The translations under genes were made by a program, and so were the position numbers. Source: Falsirhodobacter sp. 20TX0035 (lineage in GTDB: Bacteria > Pseudomonadota > Alphaproteobacteria > Rhodobacterales > Rhodobacteraceae). From it: a stretch of 62,504 nucleotides of DNA. The stretch spans positions 1 through 62,504 of the forward strand of contig NZ_JAQMHV010000015.1 in NCBI RefSeq assembly GCF_028307215.1, read 5' to 3'. Shown in pieces: positions 1 through 9,933 of the stretch; the stretch's first letter is position 1; every line of letters starts with the position of its first letter. The notes beneath the pieces were generated by a model. It made no database searches. It was not told the DNA's origin and saw only the letters and a program-made list of their open reading frames with translations.

Positions 1-113
<113 letters not shown>

Positions 114-2969
114 TCAGAAGAAGTCCACGAGGCTGTCGGTCAGCGTTCCGCGGAAGTTGTCGATGAAGATCGATTCCCCGTCCGCGAAGGTGATCGACGT
201 TCCGGTGCTCGTCACCACGGCCCTTTCCTGCAGGGCCGCGATCGTGCCGACCCCGTTCAGCAGGGCGGCATCGATGCGCAGCACGTCGCCCTGCCCGGTG
301 TTGAAGTCCGTGATGCCCAGACGCTGGTCGCCGAAGCTGAAGACAAAGGTGTCCGCGCCCTTGCCGCCGCTGGCCACGTCCTGACCCGGACCACCATAGA
401 TCCAGTCGTTGCCGGCGTCCCCGTAAAGGAAGTCGTTGCCCGCACCGCCATAGATCTTGTCGTTCATGTCGCCGCCGCGCACGATGTCGTCGCCGTCGTC
501 GCCATAGACGACATCCTCGCCCGCGTCGCCGTTCACGTCGTCATTGCCAAGGCCACCATACAGGCTGTCACCGCCGGCCCCGCCATACAGGGTGTCGTTG
601 CCGCTGTCGCCATAAAGCCGGTCCGTCCCCTCGTTCCCGTAGAGGAGGTCATTCTCGGTCCCGCCATAGAGGTCGTCGGTGTTGGCGCCGCCATAGAGCG
701 TGTCGTTGTCCTTGTCGCCATACAGGACGTCGTTGGACTCGTTCCCGTACAGGACGTCGGCCCCGTTCCCGCCATACAGCGTGTCGAACCCGAGCCCGCC
801 CGACAGGGAATCGTTGCCCCCGTCGCCCGACAGCAGATCGTTGCTGTCGCCGCCGTCCAGCGTGTCGTTGCCGCCCCCGCCATACAGCGTGTCGTTGCCC
901 AGACCGCCGCTCATGACATCGGAACCGTTGTCGCCATACATCAGGTCGTTGCTGCCGCCGCCGTCCATGGTGTCGTTGTGCAGGCCGCCATACATCAGGT
1001 CGTTGCCTTCGCCGCCATACATCAGGTCGAAGTCGTCGCCGCCTTCCATCCGGTCTGCGGCCCCGCCGCCATACAGGATATCGTTGCCGGAACCGCCGTA
1101 AAGCTGGTCGTCGCCCACCGCGTCCGCCGGATCGCCATAGATGGTGTCATTGCCGACACCGCCATACAGGATGTCCACGCCCGGACGGCCTTGCAGCAGG
1201 TCATGGATCGACACGGGATCCACCGGATCCACATTTCCTTCGGCCGGAAGAAGCGAGGCGATCACCTCGTCCAGACGGTCGCCCATGCCGAGGATGATGA
1301 GCTCACCCCCGCCCGGAAGGGCGACACGCAGGTCGCGGGGGCCCGAACGGTCCCAGTCGACCGAGGTGGCTTGGGCACGGAAGTTCGCGGCGGTGAAGCC
1401 GGCCTCATTCACGATCAGCAGATCGCCTTCGGAGGGGGAATAGTCCACGAGGATCGTCCGCCCGCGCGGATGCGCCACGAAGGTGTCGCCCCCCGCCCCG
1501 CCATACATCTGGGTGACGCCGGCGCCGCCGATGATCCGGTCCGTTCCGCGCCCGCCGAACAGAAGGTCATGCCCGCCCGTGCCGCCATTGATTAGATCGT
1601 CGCCATCCTGCCCGAACAGGAAGTCGTCACGCAGGTTGCCGAAGACCTGATCGTTCCCCGTGCCGCCATAAAGGAAGTTGTTCGCCTCGGCGCTGCCGTT
1701 CAGCGTGTCGTTGCCGGCATGGCCAACGCCCAGCCCAAGGTTCTGCGCGATGTCGAATTCATTGGTGGCGTCGTAATCCGGATCGTTGGTCTGGTTGCGC
1801 AGCCGTCCCTTGATCAGCTGGATCTCCACGACCTCGCCCGTCGCATGGGCCGGATCCTCGCCCCCCAGCGTGAAGGCGTCCATGGCCGCGGCATAGCTGC
1901 CTTGCTGCACGAAGCGCAGCGTGCCGTCCGGGTCCATCCGCGACAGGTTGGATTCGCCGTACTGGCTGCCGGTGAACCAGCTGACCGCGACCCCGTGATC
2001 GGCGAACCAGTCATAGGCCTGGGTGAAGCCCTGCACCTCCTTGCGGTCCGAGATCAGGTTGTAAGCCTCGTTCCCCTGCGCGTTCGTTTCCGTCAGGATG
2101 AGGGAGTCGTTCAGGATGGGGCCGTAGATCTGGTCCAGCATGGCGCGGACGTCGTCGGGATCGGACAGGCCCGTGGTCCCCAGCCAGCCGGGATACAGGT
2201 GGGCCGACCACACGAGGCTGTCGCCCAGACCCGCGCGGATGTAGTCCAGCGCGCTGACAGTCCCGATCTTGATGTCCGCCAGCTGCTGGAAGTTGGCCGA
2301 ATAGTTCCATCCCCCCACCATGATCTTGGCGTCGCCCGACCGTTCGTCGATCATCTGGCCCAGTTGCACCATGTGCTGGGCGTAGAGCGTCACGAACTCC
2401 TGCAGGCCCGCCGAACGCTTGTCGGCGTAAAAGGTCGCGGTGTTGTAGGCGGCGGGCTCGTTCACCACCTCGTAGGCATAGACCGCGTCGCTGACGGCGG
2501 GATGGGCGTCCATCCAGTCCAGCATCTGGGTCCAGGCCTGCTCCATATTGTCATAGACTTCGCCTGTCAGCTCGGTCCGCATCTCTTGCAACGCGCCTGT
2601 GCCGCTGGCGGTCAGGGTCTGCGCGTCCCCGTCCATCTGGACCATGATGAAGCTGAAGCCCTCCTTCGCGGCGGCCTCGAGGAAGCGTTCGTATTGCGGA
2701 TGAAGCGAGCCGTCGGCGTTGAAGCTGTTCGCGTTGAACGGGAGCCGCAGCGTCGTCACCTCGGGCAGCGCGTCGCGCAGGCGCGCGGCATACAGCTCCG
2801 GATCGCCCCACATGCTGACGGGGATCGTCTGGAAGTCGCTCTGCCACAGGTAGTACTTGTCGTTCGCCCTCAGATTGGCTTCGTAGGTGCCATTGGCCTT
2901 GTCGATCGCGATCTGGTCTTCGGCCTGAACCTGAAGGTTGATGATGTTCAGTTGGGATGTGCTTGTCAT
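114..2969 (-). CDS. Secreted glycoside hydrolase (GH-A clan-like) with RTX calcium-binding repeats
   Basis: The product is 951 aa. Residues ~1-400 look like a (beta/alpha)8 glycosidase: a VVNEP segment carries the putative acid/base Glu (~171), and LTETN carries a putative nucleophile Glu (~294). From ~430 to ~900 the protein is a long array of GGxGxDxLYGG nonapeptides, the RTX type that folds on Ca2+ after type I secretion. There is no Sec signal peptide, as expected for RTX export. I chose the ATG at 2969 because GGAAGAG lies six bases upstream and a promoter candidate lies at 3103-3131; a GTG at 3113 would add 48 low-complexity residues. It sits at the edge of the EPS locus, so cleavage or remodelling of the polysaccharide is the likely role. 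The substrate and GH family are not determined, and no type I exporter is in the window. Confidence 0.8.
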   Translation of the reverse strand: MTSTSQLNIINLQVQAEDQIAIDKANGTYEANLRANDKYYLWQSDFQTIPVSMWGDPELYAARLRDALPEVTTLRLPFNANSFNADGSLHPQYERFLEAAAKEGFSFIMVQMDGDAQTLTASGTGALQEMRTELTGEVYDNMEQAWTQMLDWMDAHPAVSDAVYAYEVVNEPAAYNTATFYADKRSAGLQEFVTLYAQHMVQLGQMIDERSGDAKIMVGGWNYSANFQQLADIKIGTVSALDYIRAGLGDSLVWSAHLYPGWLGTTGLSDPDDVRAMLDQIYGPILNDSLILTETNAQGNEAYNLISDRKEVQGFTQAYDWFADHGVAVSWFTGSQYGESNLSRMDPDGTLRFVQQGSYAAAMDAFTLGGEDPAHATGEVVEIQLIKGRLRNQTNDPDYDATNEFDIAQNLGLGVGHAGNDTLNGSAEANNFLYGGTGNDQVFGNLRDDFLFGQDGDDLINGGTGGHDLLFGGRGTDRIIGGAGVTQMYGGAGGDTFVAHPRGRTILVDYSPSEGDLLIVNEAGFTAANFRAQATSVDWDRSGPRDLRVALPGGGELIILGMGDRLDEVIASLLPAEGNVDPVDPVSIHDLLQGRPGVDILYGGVGNDTIYGDPADAVGDDQLYGGSGNDILYGGGAADRMEGGDDFDLMYGGEGNDLMYGGLHNDTMDGGGSNDLMYGDNGSDVMSGGLGNDTLYGGGGNDTLDGGDSNDLLSGDGGNDSLSGGLGFDTLYGGNGADVLYGNESNDVLYGDKDNDTLYGGANTDDLYGGTENDLLYGNEGTDRLYGDSGNDTLYGGAGGDSLYGGLGNDDVNGDAGEDVVYGDDGDDIVRGGDMNDKIYGGAGNDFLYGDAGNDWIYGGPGQDVASGGKGADTFVFSFGDQRLGITDFNTGQGDVLRIDAALLNGVGTIAALQERAVVTSTGTSITFADGESIFIDNFRGTLTDSLVDFF

Positions 2970-3433
2970 GCGCAGCTCTTCCATGCGTTGTCTGAAACTT
3001 GCGATTTTCGGTAGACGCAAGTTCTTTACGATCCACGAAGGCCCCGGCGGCGGGGCGGCTTCTGCTTCATCCTGAGCGCAATCGTAAACAACCTGTGGTT
3101 GCATATATTGCACCCAACAGGCTCGCTACAAGACAAACAACGTATGTTTAAAATTTTATTAATCGGGTCGGCGATACCCGGGCTGACTAGCACGCGGTTC
3201 AACTAAGAATTGTGACACTCGCGGGGATCAGGGTGCCGGAATCCTGCAACGCGCCTGCTGTCCGCCGGCGTGTGAAGATCGTGCGACTTCAGGTATGGGA
3301 GCGGCCCGGTACGAACCTGCGTGGTCCACTCGGCGAGGATGGCGCAGCAGGAAAACCCGCCAACGCTCTTGATGACCATCACAGCGGTTTCGCGTTCTTC
3401 CGGCCAGACGGGCGTCGAGTGCGGCGTCCGAAG
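2970..3433. other. Intergenic region between two minus-strand genes
   Basis: This holds the AT-rich promoter candidate of the RTX gene near 3103-3165. The remainder shows no ORF with family-like composition and no clear hairpin. Confidence 0.5.
3103..3131 (-). promoter_or_regulatory. Candidate promoter of the RTX hydrolase gene
   Basis: On the minus strand TTGTAG is followed after 17 bases by ATATAT, in an AT-rich island next to poly-A/T at 3146-3162. It lies ~135 bases upstream of the chosen ATG (2969) and overlaps the alternative GTG start, which favours the shorter protein. Confidence 0.35.
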
Positions 3434-4429
3434 CTAGCGTGCCGCCCGATCCAGCAGGTCGAGATAAATCTGCGCGCTTTTCTCCGGGCTCAACATCTCG
3501 GCCACGTAGTCACGGGGGCGGAACTCCTTCCGCGCACTCCAGAACCGGTCGAACGCGTCCTCTATCTGAGGCTCGGTGAAGGTCATCCCGCAGCGCGCGT
3601 CGAAATAAGGAACGGACGAAACCACAAGATCGGCCGGCGCCATCTTGCGTTCCGTCGGGTCGATCAGCCGGCCCTCGTCCCATGCGAGGATCGGGATGCC
3701 CGAGGCCATCGCCTCCTGATAGGCAAGGCCCTGCGTCTCGTGTTCGCACAGGAACACCATCGCACGGGAGCGCCCCAGCGCAGCACGAAAATCGCTTCCG
3801 TGATGGGCACCGTAGCGCAGAGTCTGTGAGGTCAGACCCCGCTGGCGCAGGTGGGCTTCAAGACGTCCGTGGATGCGGGGAACCAGTTCCTCGCGCTGCC
3901 AGCGGATCTTGTCATAGATCAGGACATCGTTCGTCTTTGTGCCTTGCGAAACATCCGGCCAGTCCGAAAGGATGATCGGCGCGAACAGGGGCTGCACCCG
4001 GTCGCCCAGCGTCGGGCGCCAGATCTTGCAGGCCCATTCGGAGGGGGCGGTGAAGATCTTGATGTTGCACCGCTCACCGATCGCCTCGATCTCATGCGGC
4101 GGGGGCACGAAACCGGGACCGAAGATGGCGGGATTGGGCAGCCGGACCCGATCATACACGCCGGGATAGCCGGAGATGCCGATGGGCTGCTGTGGGTGGC
4201 GACGCGCATGTGCGAAATCGTTCACATGCACGTCCATACCCAGAGAAGTAAGGCCCTGCCGCAGGTTCTGGAACGCGGTGTAGAAGCCCGTGTAAAGCTG
4301 GCGCCGCCGCAACCCGCGATAGACCGTGCGCGCCTTCAGCCGCAGCTCGGACTGCACACGGCCAAGCGGCCGATCCAGCGCGTGCAGTTCATAACCATGA
4401 TAGATCAGATCTATGCGCCGCCGTGCCAT
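3434..4429 (-). CDS. Glycosyltransferase (GT-B type, GT1/GT4-like)
   Basis: The product is 331 aa. The C-terminal half has the nucleotide-sugar site pattern of GT-B enzymes: a segment reading HETQGLAYQEAMASGIPILAWDEG matches the usual E-x7-E region followed by a small-residue loop. The N-terminal half (IDLIYHGYEL) is a plausible acceptor-side Rossmann strand. I chose the ATG at 4429 because GGGGCG lies just upstream; an in-frame ATG at 4495 would add 22 residues unlike the family. It lies between the RTX hydrolase and the flippase, so it probably adds a sugar to the EPS repeat unit. Donor and linkage cannot be read from sequence. Confidence 0.75.
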   Translation of the reverse strand: MARRRIDLIYHGYELHALDRPLGRVQSELRLKARTVYRGLRRRQLYTGFYTAFQNLRQGLTSLGMDVHVNDFAHARRHPQQPIGISGYPGVYDRVRLPNPAIFGPGFVPPPHEIEAIGERCNIKIFTAPSEWACKIWRPTLGDRVQPLFAPIILSDWPDVSQGTKTNDVLIYDKIRWQREELVPRIHGRLEAHLRQRGLTSQTLRYGAHHGSDFRAALGRSRAMVFLCEHETQGLAYQEAMASGIPILAWDEGRLIDPTERKMAPADLVVSSVPYFDARCGMTFTEPQIEDAFDRFWSARKEFRPRDYVAEMLSPEKSAQIYLDLLDRAAR

Positions 4430-5169
4430 TTTCGCCCCGTCTGAACAAAGAACGGCTGGTCGTCGGCCGCAATATTGATTGAACCGGCAATCCATCCATC
4501 ACCACGATGCCGGCCTGATAACGAAATACATCTCGTTTGTCGATGATTAAGGGAGGGCAACGTTAATGCACAGGTGCAGGCGGCAGGGCGCAAAGAGTGC
4601 GGCCCGCACACCTCGCTGCATCGACTTCGGAACGGACTTTCAATCCTTCTGCCGCATGTGCCGTTGATTGCAGTTCAAACCCGAGTCCACTTGCAAACTC
4701 TGAAAGATTCCACGTCACGCGAACACACTTGCCGGACTGGAATGCGGTGCAACTGTGTCGGCGTTTACCGCGCTGCCGGTTCCGCATCGACAAGCGAAGG
4801 GCATGCCGCTAACAGTTGCCCGGCGCGGGATGTGTTCGCGTTGTTGATCGGTAGCGCCAGGTGACCCATCCTGTCGTCTTTCGTATGTGGGGTGAAGATG
4901 ACGCGGCATCGAACGGACGTGGTCGATCGCGACCAGGCACTGCTTGGCGATGGGCGTTCGGCTGAACATGGGGGACAACGTCGCGGACCGCTTGGACGTG
5001 ATGCCACTGCGACCCTGTACCACGCATTCGCCGCAGCCCAAATCCCGCCCATTCGAAGCGCCTGCACTTCCGCTCCTCCTCCGCTCGTGATGTTGGTTTT
5101 GAAGCCTTTCCGGCCCTCGCCATGGGAGCGACGCGCAAATTCCCAAAATCTGGTTGAAGGGCCTTGATC
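4430..5169. other. 740-base intergenic region between divergent EPS genes
   Basis: Several ORFs of 60-140 codons exist on both strands, but none has a convincing ribosome site, codon pattern or recognisable domain. The region should hold divergent promoters for the genes at 4429 and 5170. No strong palindrome was seen. Confidence 0.45.
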
Positions 5170-6672
5170 ATGGACACCGACAGCAAGCGGTTCGACCCAC
5201 CCGATCAGTCTCTTGGACGCTCCGTAGGCCGCGGTGCGGTGGTCACCGGCGGTGCCCAGATCGTGAAGCTCGGATGCCAGATCATTTCCGTCATCGCGCT
5301 GTCACGGCTGCTTCAGCCCGAAGATTTCGGCATCGTCGCCATGGCCGCCCCGGTCATCGCCTTTGTGGGGCTGTTCCAGGATTTGGGCCTGACGCAGGCA
5401 ACGGTCCAGAAGAAGGGCATCACCCATTCTGAAGTCAACAGCCTGTTCTGGATCAACATGGGCGTCAGCACGCTCCTGGGGGTCGTGATGATCCTGATCG
5501 CGCCACTGGTCGCGCGCTTCTACTCCCAGCCGCAGGTGGCACCGCTTGTGGCGGCGATGAGCTTGCAACTCGTAATCCTGGGCTCGGGGGCGCAGCACTT
5601 CGCCCTCGTCACCCGCCGGATGGAGTTCGGGCGCCTTGCGGTTCTGGAAAGCGTGGCCGCCGTCCTAGGGCTGGCCGTGGCCATCGGCTGGGCCATGATC
5701 TGGCACACCTACTGGGCGCTGTTCATTGGCGGTCTTACAACGATGGCGATCACGACGCTGGGATGCTGGCTCACCTCGCGCTGGCTTCCGGGCCTGCCGC
5801 GCTGGGTCAGCGGGACCGGAGGCATGGTCAGTTTCGGCGCCGGCATTACCGGCTTCAACTTCGCCAACTATTTCGCGCGCAACCTGGACCAGATCCTGAT
5901 CGGGCGCCGCTGGGGCAATCAGGAACTGGGGCTTTACGACCGGGCGAACCGGCTGCTGCTGTTCCCGCTGCAGCAGATCACCAATCCGCTGGGACGGGTG
6001 ATGATCCCGGCCTTGTCCCGGATCGTGGATGAACCCCATCGGTATCGGCGCGCCTACCTTCGCGTGGTCCCGCTCCTGCTGTTCGTGGCCCTGCCGGGGG
6101 TGGCGGTCGCCATCGGTGCGGCCGATTTGCTGATCCCGCTGGCTTTGGGGGAACAATGGCATGGGACCGTGACGATCTTCCAAGCGCTGGGTTTCGCGGG
6201 GCTTTTGCAGCCGCTCAACAACCCGTCGGGCTGGCTGTTCATCAGCCAGGGCCGATCGATGGAGTTCATGCGCTGGGGCATCTTCGGGGCCGCGACCACG
6301 GCTGCGGCGTTGCTGCTCGGCTTGCCCTACGGGGCCTTTGGCGTGGCCATGGCCTATGCGATCAGCGAATATGTCCGGACGCCGCTTCTTTGGCTCTACA
6401 TCGGTCGCAAGGGGCCGGTGCAGCCCCGACACATCCTGCGCACTGCGCTGCCTTTCGTGCTGGGGGCCCATATCTCAGTGGCGGTGCTGTGTACGATCAA
6501 GCAGCATCTGCCTGGCGATCCCGCCGTTGTCCTGGTTCTGGCCACCCTCCTCAGCTATGCGATCGTCGCCGGCGTGGCCGCGTTGTTCCCCGCCGGGCGG
6601 GAAACGCTGGCAGACGTGTGCAGCATGGCGCGCAACGCTCTGTCGGGCCCCATCCGCCGCATGCGGGCCTGA
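5170..6672 (+). CDS. Oligosaccharide flippase, Wzx/MOP superfamily
   Basis: The product is 500 aa and very hydrophobic, with about 12-14 membrane spans, including a QIVKLGCQIISVIALSRLL first span and the LGLTQATVQK loop typical of WzxC-like polysaccharide flippases. Such proteins move the lipid-linked repeat unit across the inner membrane before polymerisation. The ATG at 5170 has GAAGGG eight bases upstream; a TTG at 5164 is possible but less likely. It heads a plus-strand block with a GT4 gene at 6763. No Wzy polymerase was clearly recognised in the window, so polymerisation may be encoded elsewhere. Confidence 0.9.
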   Translation: MDTDSKRFDPPDQSLGRSVGRGAVVTGGAQIVKLGCQIISVIALSRLLQPEDFGIVAMAAPVIAFVGLFQDLGLTQATVQKKGITHSEVNSLFWINMGVSTLLGVVMILIAPLVARFYSQPQVAPLVAAMSLQLVILGSGAQHFALVTRRMEFGRLAVLESVAAVLGLAVAIGWAMIWHTYWALFIGGLTTMAITTLGCWLTSRWLPGLPRWVSGTGGMVSFGAGITGFNFANYFARNLDQILIGRRWGNQELGLYDRANRLLLFPLQQITNPLGRVMIPALSRIVDEPHRYRRAYLRVVPLLLFVALPGVAVAIGAADLLIPLALGEQWHGTVTIFQALGFAGLLQPLNNPSGWLFISQGRSMEFMRWGIFGAATTAAALLLGLPYGAFGVAMAYAISEYVRTPLLWLYIGRKGPVQPRHILRTALPFVLGAHISVAVLCTIKQHLPGDPAVVLVLATLLSYAIVAGVAALFPAGRETLADVCSMARNALSGPIRRMRA

Positions 6673-6762
6673 GCGCCTGCAGCGCTTTGCGCAAGAACAT
6701 CGTGCCGGCGGAAGGTCATCCACGCGCCGGCGCCACCACGGTTTGGTTTTCAGGAGTGTCGC

Positions 6763-7932
6763 ATGCGTGTCGGTTTCGTGGTCAGTCAGTTTCCCCTCCT
6801 GTCGGAAACCTTTGTCATCTCGCAGATGGAGGGACTTCTTGCCCGGGGGTTCGAGGTGGGCGTGATTTGCGACACCGTGATGGACACCCATCCGGATCGG
6901 CAGCGCGAACCCCTATCCTCGCTGATCCGAAACACCCGGCTCTGGTGGTCCTCGGCGCGTCTTCAGCGGGCGGTGGACCGGCTGCCCTATGGCCTGCGCT
7001 ACAAGGTTGCGGCGCTTCTGGACCTTCGTTTTGGCGGAAAGCTGAACGATTACGACGTCATTATCGCCCATTTCGGCAAGAACGGCGCGCGTGTGGCCCG
7101 TGCAAAGCGCATGGGGCGGACCCGCACGCCGGTGGTGACCATCTTCCACGGCTATGACGTCGGCGTTCCGTTCAAGGACAACAAGTGCCGCGAATACGCA
7201 GACCTCTTCCGGAACGGCGACCTTCACCTGACGGTCAACAAGGTCTTCCGCGACATGCTGATCGAGTCCGGGGCCGAAGCGAAGAAGGTTGCGGTGCACC
7301 GGATGGGCGTCGACGTGACAAGGATCCCCTACACGCCCCGGACCCGCACCGAAGGCGCCGTCCGCTTCGTGTCGGTCTGCCGGCTGGTGGAAAAGAAGGG
7401 GATTGAATTCGCCCTGCGCGCCTTTGCGCATGAAACGCTGCGCGGCACGGACTGGCGCTACGACATCATCGGGGGTGGTCCTCTTACTTCGGAACTGGAG
7501 GCGCTTGCGACGAAACTCGGCATCCGCGACCGCGTGACCTTCGCAGGCAGCCTGCCCCATGACGAGGTGAAGCGGCGGCTGCACGACTACCACGCCTTCA
7601 TCCTTCCCAGCATCACCAGCCGCACCGGCGACATGGAAGGCGTACCCGTGGCCCTGATGGAGGCCATGGCCTCGGGCCTTCCGGTCATCAGCTCCTATCA
7701 CTCGGGCATTCCCGAACTGATCACGGATGGAGAAACGGGCTTTCTCGCCCCCGAACGGGACCACGAGGCGCTGGCCGCACGTATCCTGCAAGTCATCGCA
7801 GATCCGGCCAGCTGCGACCGGATCGTGGCCGCTGCGCGCGCAAAGATCGAGGCGGACCACGACAACGCGGCTCTGGACGACCGGATCGCCGCGATCCTCA
7901 ACGACCTGGCGAGGCAACGGGCGGGGCAATGA
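6763..7932 (+). CDS. GT4 glycosyltransferase, colanic-acid WcaL/AmsK-like
   Basis: The product is 389 aa. It begins with a canonical GT-B strand (VGFVVSQFPLLSETFV), where the SETF motif is typical of WcaL/AmsK transferases. The C-terminal donor domain includes RLVEKKGIEFA and EGVPVALMEAMASGLPV, with the conserved E-x7-E. An upstream GGAGTG-type ribosome site supports the ATG. It follows the flippase by 90 bases and is convergent with the GT2 at 7939. The likely role is adding a sugar to the lipid-linked EPS repeat on the cytoplasmic face. The sugar donated is unknown. Confidence 0.88.
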   Translation: MRVGFVVSQFPLLSETFVISQMEGLLARGFEVGVICDTVMDTHPDRQREPLSSLIRNTRLWWSSARLQRAVDRLPYGLRYKVAALLDLRFGGKLNDYDVIIAHFGKNGARVARAKRMGRTRTPVVTIFHGYDVGVPFKDNKCREYADLFRNGDLHLTVNKVFRDMLIESGAEAKKVAVHRMGVDVTRIPYTPRTRTEGAVRFVSVCRLVEKKGIEFALRAFAHETLRGTDWRYDIIGGGPLTSELEALATKLGIRDRVTFAGSLPHDEVKRRLHDYHAFILPSITSRTGDMEGVPVALMEAMASGLPVISSYHSGIPELITDGETGFLAPERDHEALAARILQVIADPASCDRIVAAARAKIEADHDNAALDDRIAAILNDLARQRAGQ

Positions 7933-7938
7933 CCCCGC

Positions 7939-9066
7939 TCACCGCCCCAACAGGAAGCGGGCCCCGTTCAAGCCGCAGCGCCAGTCGCGCGCCTTGATTG
8001 CGGCGCGGACGTGCCAGCGTGCGGCACGGCGCAGGACGGCCACGATTTCAGGCCCCGGCCCGGGCATCCGCGACAAGGCCAGAAGACCGGCACGCACTTC
8101 TGCAGAGGCAAAGAGTTCCGGCGCACCAAGGGCCGAGTTCGGGCTGCGGGCCAGCATGTCGCGCTCCAGCCCCGACAGCGCCGAGGCCTGCATCCCTGCA
8201 GCTTCGCGCCACGCCGCCACTGCTTCGGGCCACATCCGCTGCCGGGCAAGGACGCAGCCGCGCTTGATGCGGGCTGCGCGTGCGTGCAAAGGCTGCGGCA
8301 CCGCATCAAGGTCGGAAGCCGCAATCAATTGCGCATCGGACAAGCCCGCAAGCATCAGTTCAAAGATGATGCGGTTGTAGACCGCCCACATGTCAGAGTT
8401 GCGGGATGCGGCGAAACTCGTCGTCGCCGTCCCCCGCGTGCCCTTGTGCTCCCGGTGCAGGAAAACCGTGTCCGGCAGTTGCAGCCCGCGATGGCTGCGG
8501 GCGATCCGCAGCAGCATCTCGTAATCCTGCGACCGCACCAAGCTCGTGTCAAACGGCCCCACCGCGTCATAGACCCGGCGCCGGACCATCAGCCCGGGCT
8601 GGAAGATGTGGCAGCCCTCCAGAAGATCCGGAAAGATCTGGTCTGGGGCAGAGTCGCGCATGTAGCCAGGGGGACGCGTCACCTTTTGCCCGCTGGCCGG
8701 ATCGACCTCGAAGTCGATATGGCGCCCGGCGCAAAATCCTAAATCTTCGTCCGCCTCAAGCGGCGCGGACAGGGCCGCGCACGCCTCGGGGAGAAGCAGA
8801 TCGTCATCGTCCACGATCCAGACGAGATCGCCCGAAATCATCCCCATCGCGAGGTTCAGCGCCGACGCTTTCCCGCCGTTGGGAATTCGCACGACCCTCA
8901 GCCCCTCGTAGCCCGCCAGAACCTCCGCCGTACCATCGGTGGAGCCATCGTCGATGACCAGGATCTCGTCCGGCTTGCGGGTCTGAGCAAGAAGGCTCTC
9001 GATCGTCTCACCGATCAGGCTGGCACGGTTATAGGTAGGGAGGATGACGCTGATGCGCTGTTTCAT
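7939..9066 (-). CDS. GT2 family glycosyltransferase
   Basis: The product is 375 aa. The N-terminal GT-A domain reads ISVILPTYNRASLIGETI, then LVIDDGSTDGT and the metal-binding aspartates in WIVDDDDLL (~residues 95-103). The C-terminal ~100 residues are Ala/Arg-rich and look like a helical tail. The ATG at 9066 has GAAAGAAG just upstream; an in-frame start at 9159 would add 31 unrelated residues. It is encoded convergently with the GT4 gene with only six bases between stops. It is probably an EPS repeat-unit transferase. Confidence 0.87.
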   Translation of the reverse strand: MKQRISVILPTYNRASLIGETIESLLAQTRKPDEILVIDDGSTDGTAEVLAGYEGLRVVRIPNGGKASALNLAMGMISGDLVWIVDDDDLLLPEACAALSAPLEADEDLGFCAGRHIDFEVDPASGQKVTRPPGYMRDSAPDQIFPDLLEGCHIFQPGLMVRRRVYDAVGPFDTSLVRSQDYEMLLRIARSHRGLQLPDTVFLHREHKGTRGTATTSFAASRNSDMWAVYNRIIFELMLAGLSDAQLIAASDLDAVPQPLHARAARIKRGCVLARQRMWPEAVAAWREAAGMQASALSGLERDMLARSPNSALGAPELFASAEVRAGLLALSRMPGPGPEIVAVLRRAARWHVRAAIKARDWRCGLNGARFLLGR

Positions 9067-9933
9067 TCTGCTTCTTTCGCTGAGCTTGGCGAATGTCGAG
9101 GGTAGGCGGTTGCAGATCGGCTGGGCCGGCGCATCATGATTTGCCCCGAATATGCGCATACCGTCTCCGAGTCTTCCGCAGGCCAGAAACGCGAAACGGA
9201 ACCGACGTCACCATCTCCACGCTGCCATCCCGGCAGCTTGTTCCGACCGCGTTCGGCCGCACCGCTGGCTCTCGCGTGGGTGGCAAAGCGAGCGCACCGG
9301 CGGGATGAACTTCCCGGAAGGGCCAAGTCGGGTCCTGAACATTCACAGGAGAATTCCACGACCGCGATCGGGCTTAACGCGTCGATATTGCCGTTCCGCC
9401 CGCAATCCTGCGCAACTGGGGCTTGGCGATAATGTCCTGACAAATCGTTAATCCACCACAAATCGTTTTTCCGTGCCTGGCAGGGGCGGCGTTCCCCAGC
9501 CCCGGTGATGGCATGGGAAGTCTAAGATTATTTGAACGGCCTCAGCCACACCGTCGGCCGGTACAAGAGATGCGGCACAAAGCCAACGCGTCCCAGTGCG
9601 AAGGGCGTAAAATTTTACAGGCTCTTGTCTCGACTCGAGCCGTGTATGCCTTGATTGTTTGCGGGCCCAATGGGCGTCGAGCCGGAAAGGTGATCCTTGT
9701 GATTGCCATTGATCCTGACAATCCTTCGACGGCGCATGCGCCGCGCAGTTCGCCTGCCCCATCGGGCGGACCTGATATCGACGATATCGAGAAAGACGAC
9801 GTGTGCGATTTGACATCAATGCTTCACGACGGCCCTCAGGCCGTATCGTAAAGGCAATCCTCACGGATCGGCCACGGAACCTCGCGCCTCACTCCGACGC
9901 GCCCCATGCCATGCTTCAGGAGGCCAGGACATC
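9067..9933. other. 867-base region without a supported gene
   Basis: Weak ORFs occur on both strands (for example plus 9513-9851), but none has a recognisable domain or good ribosome site. The base composition is somewhat less GC-rich than the neighbours. A short repeat, gatatcgacgatatcga, lies near 9774-9790. It probably carries divergent promoters for the GT2 and the acyltransferase, and may contain remnants of a lost gene. Confidence 0.4.

Noticed and set aside
400-1700. Tandem repeat resembling a CRISPR or VNTR array
   Set aside because: The repetition is codon-level RTX nonapeptides with variable units and no constant repeat or spacer structure.
1719-3014. 431-codon plus-strand ORF opposite the RTX hydrolase gene
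   Set aside because: Its frame is a shadow of the high-GC minus-strand gene. No domain is visible, and the opposite strand has clear GH and RTX motifs.
4715-5146. 143-codon minus-strand ORF in the 4430-5169 gap
   Set aside because: No domain, and it overlaps other equally weak ORFs in several frames.
9513-9851. 112-codon ORF in the 9067-9933 gap
   Set aside because: No ribosome site, odd composition and no recognisable family.
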